Assembly: GCA_020073525.1 (NCBI GenBank)
Contig: JAIQFA010000047.1
Span: 1 to 40,012, forward strand
Direction: 5' to 3'
Length of the DNA: 40,012 bases
Source: Terriglobia bacterium
Lineage (GTDB): Bacteria; Acidobacteriota; Terriglobia; Terriglobales; Acidobacteriaceae
The notes under the pieces were generated by a model. That model had not been told where the DNA came from. It saw nothing but the letters and a program-made list of their open reading frames with translations, and did no database searches. The position numbers were made by a program, and so were the translations under genes. Below are positions 1 through 7,322 of this stretch, piece after piece. Each line of letters opens with the position of its first letter. Positions within the stretch are counted from its first letter, which is position 1.

Positions 1-465
1 TACGGCGATGATTGGAGCGTGGACGAAGTAGTAGCGGCCGTGGGCTTGCTTGAGTTGCAGGAGATTCGCATGATCTCGCTCGCCGACACCGTCGGGGTCG
101 CGCCGCCCGAGAAAATTAAAGAAGTCGTCTCCGCTGTGATGGCCGAGTACAGTTACCTCGAAATCGGAGTCCACCTGCACAGCCGTCCCGATCAATCCGC
201 GGCCAAAATCATCGCAGCCTATGACGCCGGTTGCCGCCGCTTCGATTCCGCTATCGGCGGATTGGGCGGATGCCCCTTTGCGCAGGATGATTTAGTTGGG
301 AATATTGCAACGGAGACAGCAATCGAAGCCTTGCGCAGCTACGGGGCCGAATTGCCGCCTTTCAAGTCGCTGGACGCTATCCTTCGGGCCAGCGCGGAGA
401 TCGGAAGGCGCTACAAAAACGCTCTCATGCATAACCCTGATTCCACAACAGAATTGTCATCCTGA
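1..465 (+). CDS. mvaB: Hydroxymethylglutaryl-CoA lyase, C-terminal part (truncated by window edge)
   Basis: Reading frame is open from base 1, so only the last ~154 residues of a ~300-residue enzyme are present. HMG-CoA lyase cleaves 3-hydroxy-3-methylglutaryl-CoA to acetoacetate and acetyl-CoA, the last step of leucine catabolism, and is cytoplasmic. Visible family signatures are the metal-binding HLHS strand, the ADTVG segment of the DRE-TIM barrel, and GGLGGCPFA carrying the catalytic Cys. The next complete genes (crotonase, thioesterase) fit a leucine/acyl-CoA catabolic cluster that probably continues upstream of the window. The final codons (LSS-stop) lie inside a dispersed repeat (454-486), so the repeat supplies this gene's stop codon and the native C-terminus may have been slightly altered. 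Confidence 0.93.
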   Translation, partial: YGDDWSVDEVVAAVGLLELQEIRMISLADTVGVAPPEKIKEVVSAVMAEYSYLEIGVHLHSRPDQSAAKIIAAYDAGCRRFDSAIGGLGGCPFAQDDLVGNIATETAIEALRSYGAELPPFKSLDAILRASAEIGRRYKNALMHNPDSTTELSS

Positions 466-486
466 GCGCAGCGAAGGACCTGCTTT
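454..486 (+). repeat. Dispersed ~33-bp repeat, copy 1
   Basis: Begins TTGTCATCC and has the core TGAGCGCAGCGAAG followed by GACCTGCTTT. It matches copies at 581-613 (same strand), 904-935 (opposite strand) and 32377-32410 with few mismatches. It overlaps the last codons and stop of the HMG-CoA lyase gene. The core contains a short imperfect inverted repeat (CTTCGCT/AGCGAAG type) when copies are read in opposite orientations. Confidence 0.85.
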
Positions 487-580
487 TCTCCGCGCTGCCA
501 CTCCCAATGTGCGATCAGTATTCCAGCGTTAATCGCACAAAGCTCCTGTGACGCACCGCACTGCCAGTCTTCCGTTGAGT

Positions 581-613
581 TTGTCATGCTGAGCGAAGCG
601 AAGCACCTGCTTT
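581..613 (+). repeat. Dispersed ~33-bp repeat, copy 2 (left flank of GIY-YIG gene)
   Basis: TTGTCATGC, then core TGAGCGAAGCGAAG and CACCTGCTTT. It ends three bases before the ATG at 617 of the GIY-YIG gene. Together with the inverted copy at 904-935 it brackets that gene. Confidence 0.87.
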
Positions 614-616
614 CCT

Positions 617-997
617 ATGCGCCATTTCTACGTTTACATCCTCTCCAGCAAATCGCGTGTGCTTTACACTGGCATCACCGACGACATCTATCGCCGCACC
701 TGGGAGCACAAAAACGACGTCGGTCCCGGCTTCACTCGAGATTACAGAGTTCATCGTCTCGTTTACTATGAAACGTTCAAGTACGTGAATAGTGCCATCG
801 CCCGCAAGAAGTCGATCAAAGGATGGCTGCGGCGAAAGAAGATTGCGCTGATTGAAGCAGAGAACCCGACATGGGAAGACCTGAGCGCGGAATGGTTCGA
901 CGGAAAGCAGGTCCTTCGCTTCGCTCAGGATGACAGGGTTTTTGTAGCGGACGAACGACTAAAGAGCAGTGCCCATACACCTGTTTCTGGTTTACGC
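617..997 (+). CDS. GIY-YIG endonuclease-like domain (YhbQ/UPF0213 type), decayed, no stop of its own
   Basis: The first ~93 residues match small single-domain GIY-YIG nucleases: YVYIL and YTGI strands in place of GIY/YIG, the Arg/His helix IYRRTWEH (about residues 24-31), and the C-terminal signature NPTWEDLSAEWF. Family members are ~85-100 residues and cut DNA. Two signs of decay are seen. The conserved Glu expected in the AIAxEKxIK helix is Lys here (residue 64), which should abolish metal binding. The frame also has no stop, but runs through the inverted repeat at 904-935 (translated QVLRFAQDD) and on, in frame, into the crotonase at 998. It is bracketed by inverted copies of the same repeat (581-613 and 904-935). 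A genuine fusion of 387 residues (617-1780) is possible, but the linker is just repeat-derived sequence. No clear ribosome binding site precedes 617. Confidence 0.6.
904..935 (-). repeat. Dispersed ~33-bp repeat, copy 3, inverted (right flank of GIY-YIG gene)
   Basis: Reverse complement of copies 1 and 2: AAAGCAGGTCC, then CTTCGCTTCGCTCA and GGATGACA. It closes the GIY-YIG unit, and its sequence is read as the C-terminal tail of the nuclease frame. Confidence 0.87.
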
Positions 998-1780
998 ATG
1001 AACTACAAAACTCTCCAACTCGCCTTCGACTCCCACATCGCGACCCTCACTTTCAACCGCCCCGACAAGCGCAATGCGGTCAGCTACGAACTGATTGATG
1101 ATCTGATCCGCGCTCTGGACGATGTGAACAATTCCCCGGCCCGCATCCTAATCTTAACTGGAGCGGGGAAGGCCTTCTGCTCCGGCATGGACCTCGACAA
1201 CCTGAAGGCCCTGATCGGCCGCACGCCCGAGCAGAATGTTGAAGACTCGCGAACCATGGTTGGCCTCTTCCGCTCGCTTTACGAATTTCCTAAGCCGACG
1301 ATTGCCGCGGTAAACGGAGCGGCCATTGCCGGCGGTACCGGCCTTGCCCTGCTTTGCGACTTCACGCTTGCCGTGCCGGAAGCCAAGTTTGGCTATACCG
1401 AGGTTCGGATCGGATTCGTACCTGCCATCGTTTCGACTTTTCTCCTGCGCCAGGTTGGCGAAAAAATTGCTCGCGACCTCCTGCTCACCGGCCGCATCTT
1501 CGACGCGCCGGAAGCCCTGAAGATGGGATTGATCAACGAAATCGTTCCGCCGGAAAAGCTCATGGGCCGTGCCCGGGAACTCGCGGCTCAATTGGCGGAG
1601 AACAGTCCGCTCTCACTTTTTCATACCAAGCGCCTTCTGACCGATCATGCGCGTGCGGAACTCGATTCACAGATTGAAGCTGCCATCCGCGAAAATGCCG
1701 GCATCCGCCAGAGCGCCGATTTCCGCGAAGGGATCGAGTCGTTTCTGGAAAAACGCAAACCGAAATGGACGGGCCGATGA
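998..1780 (+). CDS. Enoyl-CoA hydratase/isomerase family protein, probable methylglutaconyl-CoA hydratase
   Basis: A 260-residue crotonase-fold enzyme. The ATG at 998 was chosen because homologues begin with a short beta strand like MNYKTLQLAF, and the in-frame sequence upstream belongs to a GIY-YIG gene and a repeat. The oxyanion-hole segments are present: AFCSGMD (59-65) and GAAIAGG (107-113). The catalytic Glu is at YTEVRIG (Glu135). The second Glu of classical crotonase (in GGCELA) is Gly115 here, a pattern I associate with the FGYTEVRIGF subgroup. Next to HMG-CoA lyase, hydration of 3-methylglutaconyl-CoA to HMG-CoA in leucine degradation is the likeliest role. This is inference, and a general enoyl-CoA hydratase is the alternative. 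The stop overlaps the next gene's start (ATGA). Confidence 0.88.
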   Translation: MNYKTLQLAFDSHIATLTFNRPDKRNAVSYELIDDLIRALDDVNNSPARILILTGAGKAFCSGMDLDNLKALIGRTPEQNVEDSRTMVGLFRSLYEFPKPTIAAVNGAAIAGGTGLALLCDFTLAVPEAKFGYTEVRIGFVPAIVSTFLLRQVGEKIARDLLLTGRIFDAPEALKMGLINEIVPPEKLMGRARELAAQLAENSPLSLFHTKRLLTDHARAELDSQIEAAIRENAGIRQSADFREGIESFLEKRKPKWTGR

Positions 1781-2208
1781 GCCACAGTAACCCTTCGGTG
1801 AATGAAACTCGCATTCGCGTCCGCTATGCCGAAACCGACCAGATGGGCGTCGTCTATCACGCCAATCATTTCATCTGGTTTGAGGTGGGGCGCGTCGAAC
1901 TTCTCCGCCAGTTCGGCTTCAGCTACAAAGATATGGAGCGCGAAGACGGCTGCTTCATTGCCGTCGTCGATGCGCAGTGCCGCTACAAGGCTCCCGTACA
2001 TTATGATGACGAGGTCATCGTGTGCACGTGCCTGAAGCATGTCAGGGAAAAGGTGATCCGCTTCGGATACGAATTGCGAAGGGCGGAAACCGGCGAGTTG
2101 CTGGCCGAAGGCGAGACCACGCATATCGTCGCTAATGCAATGATGAAGCCCCGAGCGCTGCCGGAGAAATATTTGAACGTTTTTCGCGCCGCTTTGGGCA
2201 GCCCCTAA
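1777..2208 (+). CDS. Acyl-CoA thioesterase, YbgC/4HBT hotdog family
   Basis: A 143-residue single hotdog domain that hydrolyses acyl-CoA thioesters in the cytoplasm. The family motif runs RVRYAETDQMGVVYHANH near the N-terminus with the catalytic Asp in ETDQMG, followed by the long central helix (FIWFEVGRVELLR). The ATG at 1777 overlaps the stop of the crotonase gene (ATGA), which implies translational coupling. An ATG 12 bases upstream (1765) is also in frame but lies inside the crotonase C-terminus. The role may be to release CoA from intermediates of the neighbouring acyl-CoA pathway. The stop codon TAA is the loop of a small hairpin (2201-2214). Confidence 0.9.
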   Translation: MSHSNPSVNETRIRVRYAETDQMGVVYHANHFIWFEVGRVELLRQFGFSYKDMEREDGCFIAVVDAQCRYKAPVHYDDEVIVCTCLKHVREKVIRFGYELRRAETGELLAEGETTHIVANAMMKPRALPEKYLNVFRAALGSP

Positions 2209-2254
2209 AGGGGCAATTGAATTCGAGAACCTGCGGCATCGCTAAAGCGATGCC
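2201..2254. repeat. Two short hairpins with identical TAAA loops
   Basis: GCCCC-TAAA-GGGGC (2201-2214) and GGCATCGC-TAAA-GCGATGCC (2235-2254). The stems differ but the loop is the same. The first includes the stop codon of the thioesterase gene. There is no T-run after either stem, so intrinsic termination is doubtful. They resemble the hairpin repeats at 14562, 27178 and 38140. Confidence 0.75.
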
Positions 2255-2317
2255 CTGATACGAACCGTGCTAGAGCGGTCGCCTGCGTTTCCGCGGCGCC
2301 GCCGGCGAACGGGCACT

Positions 2318-2350
2318 AACTGAGAACTGAGAACCGGGAACTGAGAACTG
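2318..2350. repeat. AACTGAGAAC low-complexity tandem tract
   Basis: Four staggered copies of an ACTGAGAAC-like unit directly before the TTG start of the histidine ammonia-lyase gene. Related GCTGAGAG tracts occur at 32325-32345 and 34221-34238. Confidence 0.75.
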
Positions 2351-2352
2351 CC

Positions 2353-3894
2353 TTGAAAGCCCTGCACATCAACGGAAACGATCTTACGCTGGAAGCCGTG
2401 CGCGAGGTCGCGCTCGCCGGCGTCCGCCGGCCCGTCCTGCTTGATCCCGACGCACGCGAAGCCGTCAACCGCGCCCGCGCCGTCGTCGACGCGCTCGTCG
2501 CCGCCAACAAAATCTCTTACGCGATCACGACCGGCGTGGGCAAGTTGAGCGATGTGCACATCGTCGGCGATCAGGTTCGCGAACTGCAGGTCAATCTCGT
2601 GCGCTCGCACGCCGTTGGAGTAGGCGAGTCGCTTTCCATCCCGGACACGCGCGCCATGATGCTCTTGCGCGCCAACTCGCTATCGAAGGGCAACTCGGGT
2701 GTGCGCGCCGTCACCATCGACACCATCTGCGAGATGCTCAATCGCGGAGTCACGCCGATGGTCCCATCGCAAGGAAGCGTGGGAGCGAGCGGCGATCTTG
2801 CCCCCCTGGCGCATCTGGCCCTGGCGTTGATCGGTGAAGGCGAATGCTTTGACGAGAAGGGCGCGCGTATCGGAAGTGCCGAAGCGTTAAAGCGCGCACA
2901 AATCAAGCCGTTGGTGCTGGAAGCGAAAGAAGCGGTTTCGCTCATCAATGGCACGCAAGCCATGCTCGCCATCGGCACCCTGATGCAACTCGCTGCCGAG
3001 ACGCTGGTCGACACCGCTGACGTTCTCGGCGCGATGAGTTGCGATGCCCTGAAGGGAACCAACGTCGCGTTCGACGAGCGCATCCAAAAAGCCCGTCCGC
3101 ATGCCGGACAAATCAAGACCGCCGCTAACCTCCGCCGTCTGCTTGACCAGAGCGAGATTCGCGAGTCCCATCGCGATTGCGGACGCGTGCAGGATGCCTA
3201 TTCGCTGCGCTGCATCCCTCAAGTGCACGGCGCGGTCCGAGACACGCTCGCTCATTGCCGTGCGGTGTTTGAGACCGAGACGAATTCGGCGGTCGATAAC
3301 CCGCTGGTGTTCGTGAAGAATCCGAAGGCGATGGACGGCGAGGGCGACGTGATCTCCGGGGGAAACTTTCACGGCGAGCCGCTTGCGTTCGCGCTCGATT
3401 TTCTGGCGATTGCTCTGAGCGCGCTGGCCGGCATCAGTGAGCGGCGGCTCGAACGCATGGTGAACCCGGCACTCAGTGAAGGCCTGCCGCCGTTTCTCGC
3501 TCCGGGCGCAGGTATGAATTCGGGCTTCATGATGCCGCAGGTGACTGCGGCCGCGCTGGTGAGTGAGAACAAAGTGCTGGCGCATCCTGCGTCGGTTGAT
3601 TCGATTACAACTTCAGGGAATAAAGAAGACTACGTTTCGATGGGCATGACCGCGGCGAACAAGCTGAAGAGAGTCGTAGAGAACACGCGCAACACGCTAG
3701 CCATCGAGGCCATGGCGGCGGCACAAGCCATTGACTTCCTCGCGCCGCTCAAGACTTCCAAGCCCTTGCAGCAGGCGCACGCGGCGATCCGGGAAGTGTG
3801 CCCAACCATGGAGAAGGACCGCGTGATGTATCAGGATTTCGTGCGCATTGCGGAATTGATCGCCAATGGAAGGTTGGCCGAAGTCCTGCGCTGA
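2353..3894 (+). CDS. hutH: Histidine ammonia-lyase
   Basis: A 513-residue aromatic amino-acid lyase of usual HutH length. It removes ammonia from L-histidine to give urocanate. The Ala145-Ser146-Gly147 triad that cyclises to the MIO electrophile sits in GSVGASGDLAPLAH. RVQDAYSLRC-PQVHGA, typical of HutH, and NLVRSHAVGVGE are also present; the SH pair favours histidine over Tyr/Phe. The usual YG-NTGFG loop reads YAITTGVGKL. The start is TTG at 2353, directly after a low-complexity repeat tract, and no good ribosome binding site is visible. No hutU, hutI or hutG lies nearby, so it is a stand-alone copy. Confidence 0.93.
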   Translation: MKALHINGNDLTLEAVREVALAGVRRPVLLDPDAREAVNRARAVVDALVAANKISYAITTGVGKLSDVHIVGDQVRELQVNLVRSHAVGVGESLSIPDTRAMMLLRANSLSKGNSGVRAVTIDTICEMLNRGVTPMVPSQGSVGASGDLAPLAHLALALIGEGECFDEKGARIGSAEALKRAQIKPLVLEAKEAVSLINGTQAMLAIGTLMQLAAETLVDTADVLGAMSCDALKGTNVAFDERIQKARPHAGQIKTAANLRRLLDQSEIRESHRDCGRVQDAYSLRCIPQVHGAVRDTLAHCRAVFETETNSAVDNPLVFVKNPKAMDGEGDVISGGNFHGEPLAFALDFLAIALSALAGISERRLERMVNPALSEGLPPFLAPGAGMNSGFMMPQVTAAALVSENKVLAHPASVDSITTSGNKEDYVSMGMTAANKLKRVVENTRNTLAIEAMAAAQAIDFLAPLKTSKPLQQAHAAIREVCPTMEKDRVMYQDFVRIAELIANGRLAEVLR

Positions 3895-4215
3895 AAGTTT
3901 CGCAGCGTAGCGCGCTCGCGGCGGTCCTCTCCGGTTCATCATTTGTGCAAAGACACTCACCCAAGTGCGAAGGTTTGCGCATAAAGGAAACATTTCCTGC
4001 GTTTTCGTAAACCCGCGCATCTCTGTTTACAGCCGCAATCCGAATGCATTAAACTCGCCGGGCCTCGCGCTTTCCCCCGAAGTGCGGCAAAAGCTTTACC
4101 GGTGCTCGCGCAGCGTTCAGGAATCGTTGTGCCGGAATGTCATCGGCGATGCGATCGAAGCCCCCGAATCGGCCGTCTGGTAAACAAAAAACTGAGAAAG
4201 ATTAAGGGATCGAAC
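3895..4215. other. Intergenic region, no gene recognised
   Basis: 321 bases between hutH and the secreted beta-propeller gene. No convincing ORF, terminator or RNA gene is seen. It contains a small palindrome GGAAACATTTCC near 3987 and probably the promoter of the downstream gene, which I cannot place with confidence. Confidence 0.4.
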
Positions 4216-5853
4216 ATGCCAAAACTTCGTCACGGGAATTGCCGCGCTCTCGGAATGGCTACGCTCGTCATGCTTGTTTTCGTCAGCCTGAGCGCAGTAC
4301 TTGGGTCGGGCCAGACTGCGGTCACTACCTATCATTACGACAACTACCGCACCGGCTGGAATCAGAATGAATCAGTGCTCACGCCCGCCAACGTGAAGGC
4401 CGGATCCTTCGGCTTGTTGAAGAAGGTGAAACTCGACGATCAGGTCGATGCGCAACCGCTGGTCGTTCCAGGAGTGGTGATTACTGCTGGAAACTACAAA
4501 GGGACGCACGATGTGGTTTATGTGGTGACGGAAAACAACACGGTGTATGCCATTGACGTTCACACGCAGACGGTATTGTTGAAACCCAACTTCGGACAGC
4601 CCATCGTCTATCCGCTGGGGTGCGGAAACAACGCTCCTGACGTGGGCATCACCTCGACGCCGGTGATCGACCCGAGCAGCAACACCATGTATGTCATGGT
4701 CTACACCCGCAATACGAAAGCGGCGCCAATCTATCAGCTCCATGCGCTCGACCTGGGGAGTTTGACCGACAAGGTGCCACCGCAGACGGTAGCGGCCACG
4801 CACACCCTGACCGATGGCACGACATTTACGTTTAATGCGAAGTACCAGCGTCAGCGGCCGGGGCTGCTGCTGGCAAATGGCAGTATCTATGCGGGATTTG
4901 GCAGCTTCTGCGACTTTGCAGCGAATCTTTCGCGCGGCTGGCTCCTGGGGTGGACCGCCGGATCGCTCACACCCTTTCCCTCGAACCAGATTTTCGACCA
5001 GCAGGCGACCTCGCCCGACAGTTTTTTCCTGTCCTCAATCTGGATGTCCGGATACGGGCTGGCGTCGGACGATGCGGGCAACATTCTGTTCGTCACCGGT
5101 AATTCCGATTATTCGGGGACGACGTATGACGGCGTCACCAACATCCAGGAAAGTGTCGTCAAAGTCTCGCCCACTCTGACCGATGTGATGGACCTGTTCA
5201 CGCCGAGCAATCAGTCAACGCTGGAGCAGTACGATGCCGATTTCGGCTCGGGAGGAGTGTTGGTTCTGCCCGATCAGCCGGGTGCGACGCCGCATATCGC
5301 GGTCGCGGCGGGCAAAGACGGAAACATGTATGTGATGAATGAAGACAACCTCGGCGGTTATTCACCGACGCAGAACAATGTGCTGGGCACTTACCAGATC
5401 GGAGGCTGCTGGTGCGGCCAATCGTATTTCGTAGATTCCGACGGAATCGGGCGGGTGGTGAGCAGCGGCGGCACCGTGGCGGAAATCTGGAAAGTGCAGA
5501 CGTCGCCCAGTGTCTCACTCTCGTTGGCCGCGACCTCCCCGCAACTGTTGACTGTGCAGGATCCAGGATTCTTCACCACAATCTCGTCGAACGGCCATGC
5601 TAACCCGATCATCTGGGCTGTGTCCCGACCAATCAATACGCTGCCGGCGACGCTTCATCTGTTTGCCTTTAACCCTGATTCCGGGACAAAGCCGATGAAG
5701 CAGTTGTTTCGTGGGAACGCGGGCTTGTGGCCCAATCTGGGCGGCAATTCCAACCTGGTTCCAGTCGTGGCCAACGGACAGGTCTTCGTCGCCAGCAACA
5801 AGCAACTGCGGGTCTTTGGACTGCTCATTGGGAAGACAACGAAAAAGAAGTAG
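4216..5853 (+). CDS. Secreted PQQ-like beta-propeller protein
   Basis: A 545-residue protein from the ATG at 4216, which is preceded by AAGGGAT. The frame extends upstream to 4102, but that part lacks secretory character. Residues ~10-33 form a signal peptide (MATLVMLVFVSLSAVLG then GSGQTAV). The rest is built of propeller-blade repeats such as VVYVVTENNTVYAID, HIAVAAGKDGNMYVMN and VANGQVFVASNKQLRVFGL, as in PQQ-repeat/pyrrolo-quinoline quinone domains. It contains several cysteines, including a GGCWCGQ loop. It is probably periplasmic or extracellular; no PQQ-dependent catalytic residues could be assigned, so the function is unknown. It is monocistronic, ending in a strong terminator at 5884. 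Confidence 0.82.
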   Translation: MPKLRHGNCRALGMATLVMLVFVSLSAVLGSGQTAVTTYHYDNYRTGWNQNESVLTPANVKAGSFGLLKKVKLDDQVDAQPLVVPGVVITAGNYKGTHDVVYVVTENNTVYAIDVHTQTVLLKPNFGQPIVYPLGCGNNAPDVGITSTPVIDPSSNTMYVMVYTRNTKAAPIYQLHALDLGSLTDKVPPQTVAATHTLTDGTTFTFNAKYQRQRPGLLLANGSIYAGFGSFCDFAANLSRGWLLGWTAGSLTPFPSNQIFDQQATSPDSFFLSSIWMSGYGLASDDAGNILFVTGNSDYSGTTYDGVTNIQESVVKVSPTLTDVMDLFTPSNQSTLEQYDADFGSGGVLVLPDQPGATPHIAVAAGKDGNMYVMNEDNLGGYSPTQNNVLGTYQIGGCWCGQSYFVDSDGIGRVVSSGGTVAEIWKVQTSPSVSLSLAATSPQLLTVQDPGFFTTISSNGHANPIIWAVSRPINTLPATLHLFAFNPDSGTKPMKQLFRGNAGLWPNLGGNSNLVPVVANGQVFVASNKQLRVFGLLIGKTTKKK

Positions 5854-5883
5854 CGAGCACCCGGACAACGTGTGTATATCATG

Positions 5884-5917
5884 CTCCGCCACCCCTCAAC
5901 GTGGCGGAGTTTTGTTT
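5884..5917 (+). terminator. Rho-independent terminator after the beta-propeller gene
   Basis: A perfect 9-bp stem CTCCGCCAC (5884-5892) / GTGGCGGAG (5901-5909) with an 8-base loop, followed by TTTTGTTT. It lies 31 bases past the stop at 5853. Confidence 0.9.
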
Positions 5918-5939
5918 GCAAGGAAACCAGCCTTGTCGC

Positions 5940-6518
5940 TTACGCCGTCTTGGCTGCCGATCCGTCCAGCCCGAGTTCGCCCGCGATCGCTTTCATGGCT
6001 TCGATGCAGAAAGCGATGTGCTCTTCCAGATTCACGCCGAGATCAGCGGCTCCATCGAGGATGTCTTCGCGGTGGACGCTGCGGGCGAAGGCTTTATCTT
6101 TCATCTTTTTTCGAACGGACGGGGCTTCGACTTCGGCCAGCGATTTTCCCGGTTTGACGAGAGCGCAGGCGGTGATGAATCCGGCAAGTTCGTCGCAGGC
6201 AAAGAGGGTCTTTTCCATGGGCGAGATTCGCGCGATGCCGCTGTACTGGGCGTGCGACATGATGGCGCGGCGTACTTCTTCGGAATATCCACGCTCCTTC
6301 AGAATCTCGGAGCCCCTGTACGGGTGCTCGTCGGCGTTCGGATATTTCTCGTAGTCGAAGTCATGAAGAAGACCAACCAAGCCCCACAATTCTTCGTCGG
6401 CTCCGACCTTGCGCGCGTAGGCGCGCATGCATGCCTCCACGGCGAGCGCATGTTTGCGCAAACTTTCCGATTGAGTGAACTCAATTAGTAAACACCAGGC
6501 GACCTCGCGTTGATTCAT
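5940..6518 (-). CDS. HD-domain phosphohydrolase-like protein
   Basis: A 192-residue cytoplasmic protein of the HD superfamily. Seen are His23 (RKHALAVEAC), the HD pair His52-Asp53 in LLHDFDYEKYP, a later His in AIMSHAQYSG, and an Asp in FACDELAGF, a complete metal-binding set for a small single-domain HD protein. Relatives are annotated as HDIG/nucleotidyl hydrolases; the substrate is unknown. It converges with the upstream propeller gene, and both share the intergenic terminator region. It is divergent from the XRE regulator at 6683. Confidence 0.83.
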   Translation of the reverse strand: MNQREVAWCLLIEFTQSESLRKHALAVEACMRAYARKVGADEELWGLVGLLHDFDYEKYPNADEHPYRGSEILKERGYSEEVRRAIMSHAQYSGIARISPMEKTLFACDELAGFITACALVKPGKSLAEVEAPSVRKKMKDKAFARSVHREDILDGAADLGVNLEEHIAFCIEAMKAIAGELGLDGSAAKTA

Positions 6519-6682
6519 GCTTTTCCTCGATTATCTGCTGCTTTCCCGCTTCGATGATGGATTGCCTGGACTAAGCGCTTTGTTTTCTCGCACTTTTGTC
6601 TTGACTTCCACACACCCGATCCAGCAGATTACACGTTAGTTGGCTTTGAGAGTAGCCCCGCTCTGGCACTCGCAAAACCTGA

Positions 6683-7228
6683 ATGGCCACTACATTAACC
6701 CCCGTGGACTCACGGGAAGTTGTACGATGCGACCGCTGTCTTCTAGTGCAATTCCGCACATCAAATAGCCTCTGCCGCCGTTGTCATCTTTCATTGGATG
6801 AGGACGAGGCGGAGATCGCCGCTATGACTCCGGCACCAGAAGTGCTGCCGGTTAACATGAATTCGACTGGCCGCGGACATCTGAAGCTGGCGCACTCGAT
6901 CCGATCACTGCGGCTGCGCAATGGCTTGAGTCAGCGGCAACTCGCGCTGCGAATGTCGGTGCCGCGAACTTATGTCTCGAAAATCGAGAACGAGAAAGCG
7001 ACGCCAACCCTCTCTTCGCTTGAGCGATTGGCCCGGGCTCTTGAGGTTAGCGTGCCCGATCTGCTCTCCGGTGGAGAACGCAACCGCCAAGAGGAGGTTC
7101 GCGAGCTGATGGAAGATCAGTTCGTGGCCGAAGTTTTGCCGTATCTGTCGCAGCTAAATGGCATGCAGATGTCGAGCATTCTGGCGCAGGTGCGCGACTT
7201 GACCGTGCGTCCGCGACGCAGCGCGTAA
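6683..7228 (+). CDS. XRE-family transcriptional regulator with N-terminal zinc ribbon
   Basis: A 181-residue cytoplasmic DNA-binding protein. The N-terminal ~35 residues carry CDRC (16-19) and CRRC (31-34), four Cys spaced like a small zinc ribbon. After a linker, residues ~67-130 form a Cro/C1 helix-turn-helix: SIRSLRLRNGLSQRQLALRM, then VPRTYVSKIENEKATPTL and LERLARALEVSVPDLL. The C-terminal ~45 residues are helical, possibly for dimerisation. The ribbon plus HTH arrangement is unusual for small XRE regulators. Its targets are unknown. A UUCG-loop terminator follows at 7293. Confidence 0.87.
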   Translation: MATTLTPVDSREVVRCDRCLLVQFRTSNSLCRRCHLSLDEDEAEIAAMTPAPEVLPVNMNSTGRGHLKLAHSIRSLRLRNGLSQRQLALRMSVPRTYVSKIENEKATPTLSSLERLARALEVSVPDLLSGGERNRQEEVRELMEDQFVAEVLPYLSQLNGMQMSSILAQVRDLTVRPRRSA

Positions 7229-7292
7229 CCAGCGCGACGTGGCAGGCCTGCGCCTCCACTAGACTTTTATCCGGGCACACAACCAACTGGAC

Positions 7293-7322
7293 AGCCGGGG
7301 CCTTCGGGCTCCGGCTTTTTTT
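7293..7322 (+). terminator. Rho-independent terminator with UUCG tetraloop
   Basis: A ten-pair stem (one G-T pair) from AGCCGGGGCC (7293-7302) to GGGCTCCGGCT (ending 7316), closed by a C(TTCG)G tetraloop and followed by a run of seven T. It ends the XRE gene. The remaining ~190 bases before the next gene contain a TGCACAAGCTTGCACA direct-repeat/palindrome motif near 7361 and no ORF. Confidence 0.93.

Noticed and set aside
4102..4215. 38-residue N-terminal extension of the beta-propeller protein
   Set aside because: Would place the signal peptide far from the N-terminus.
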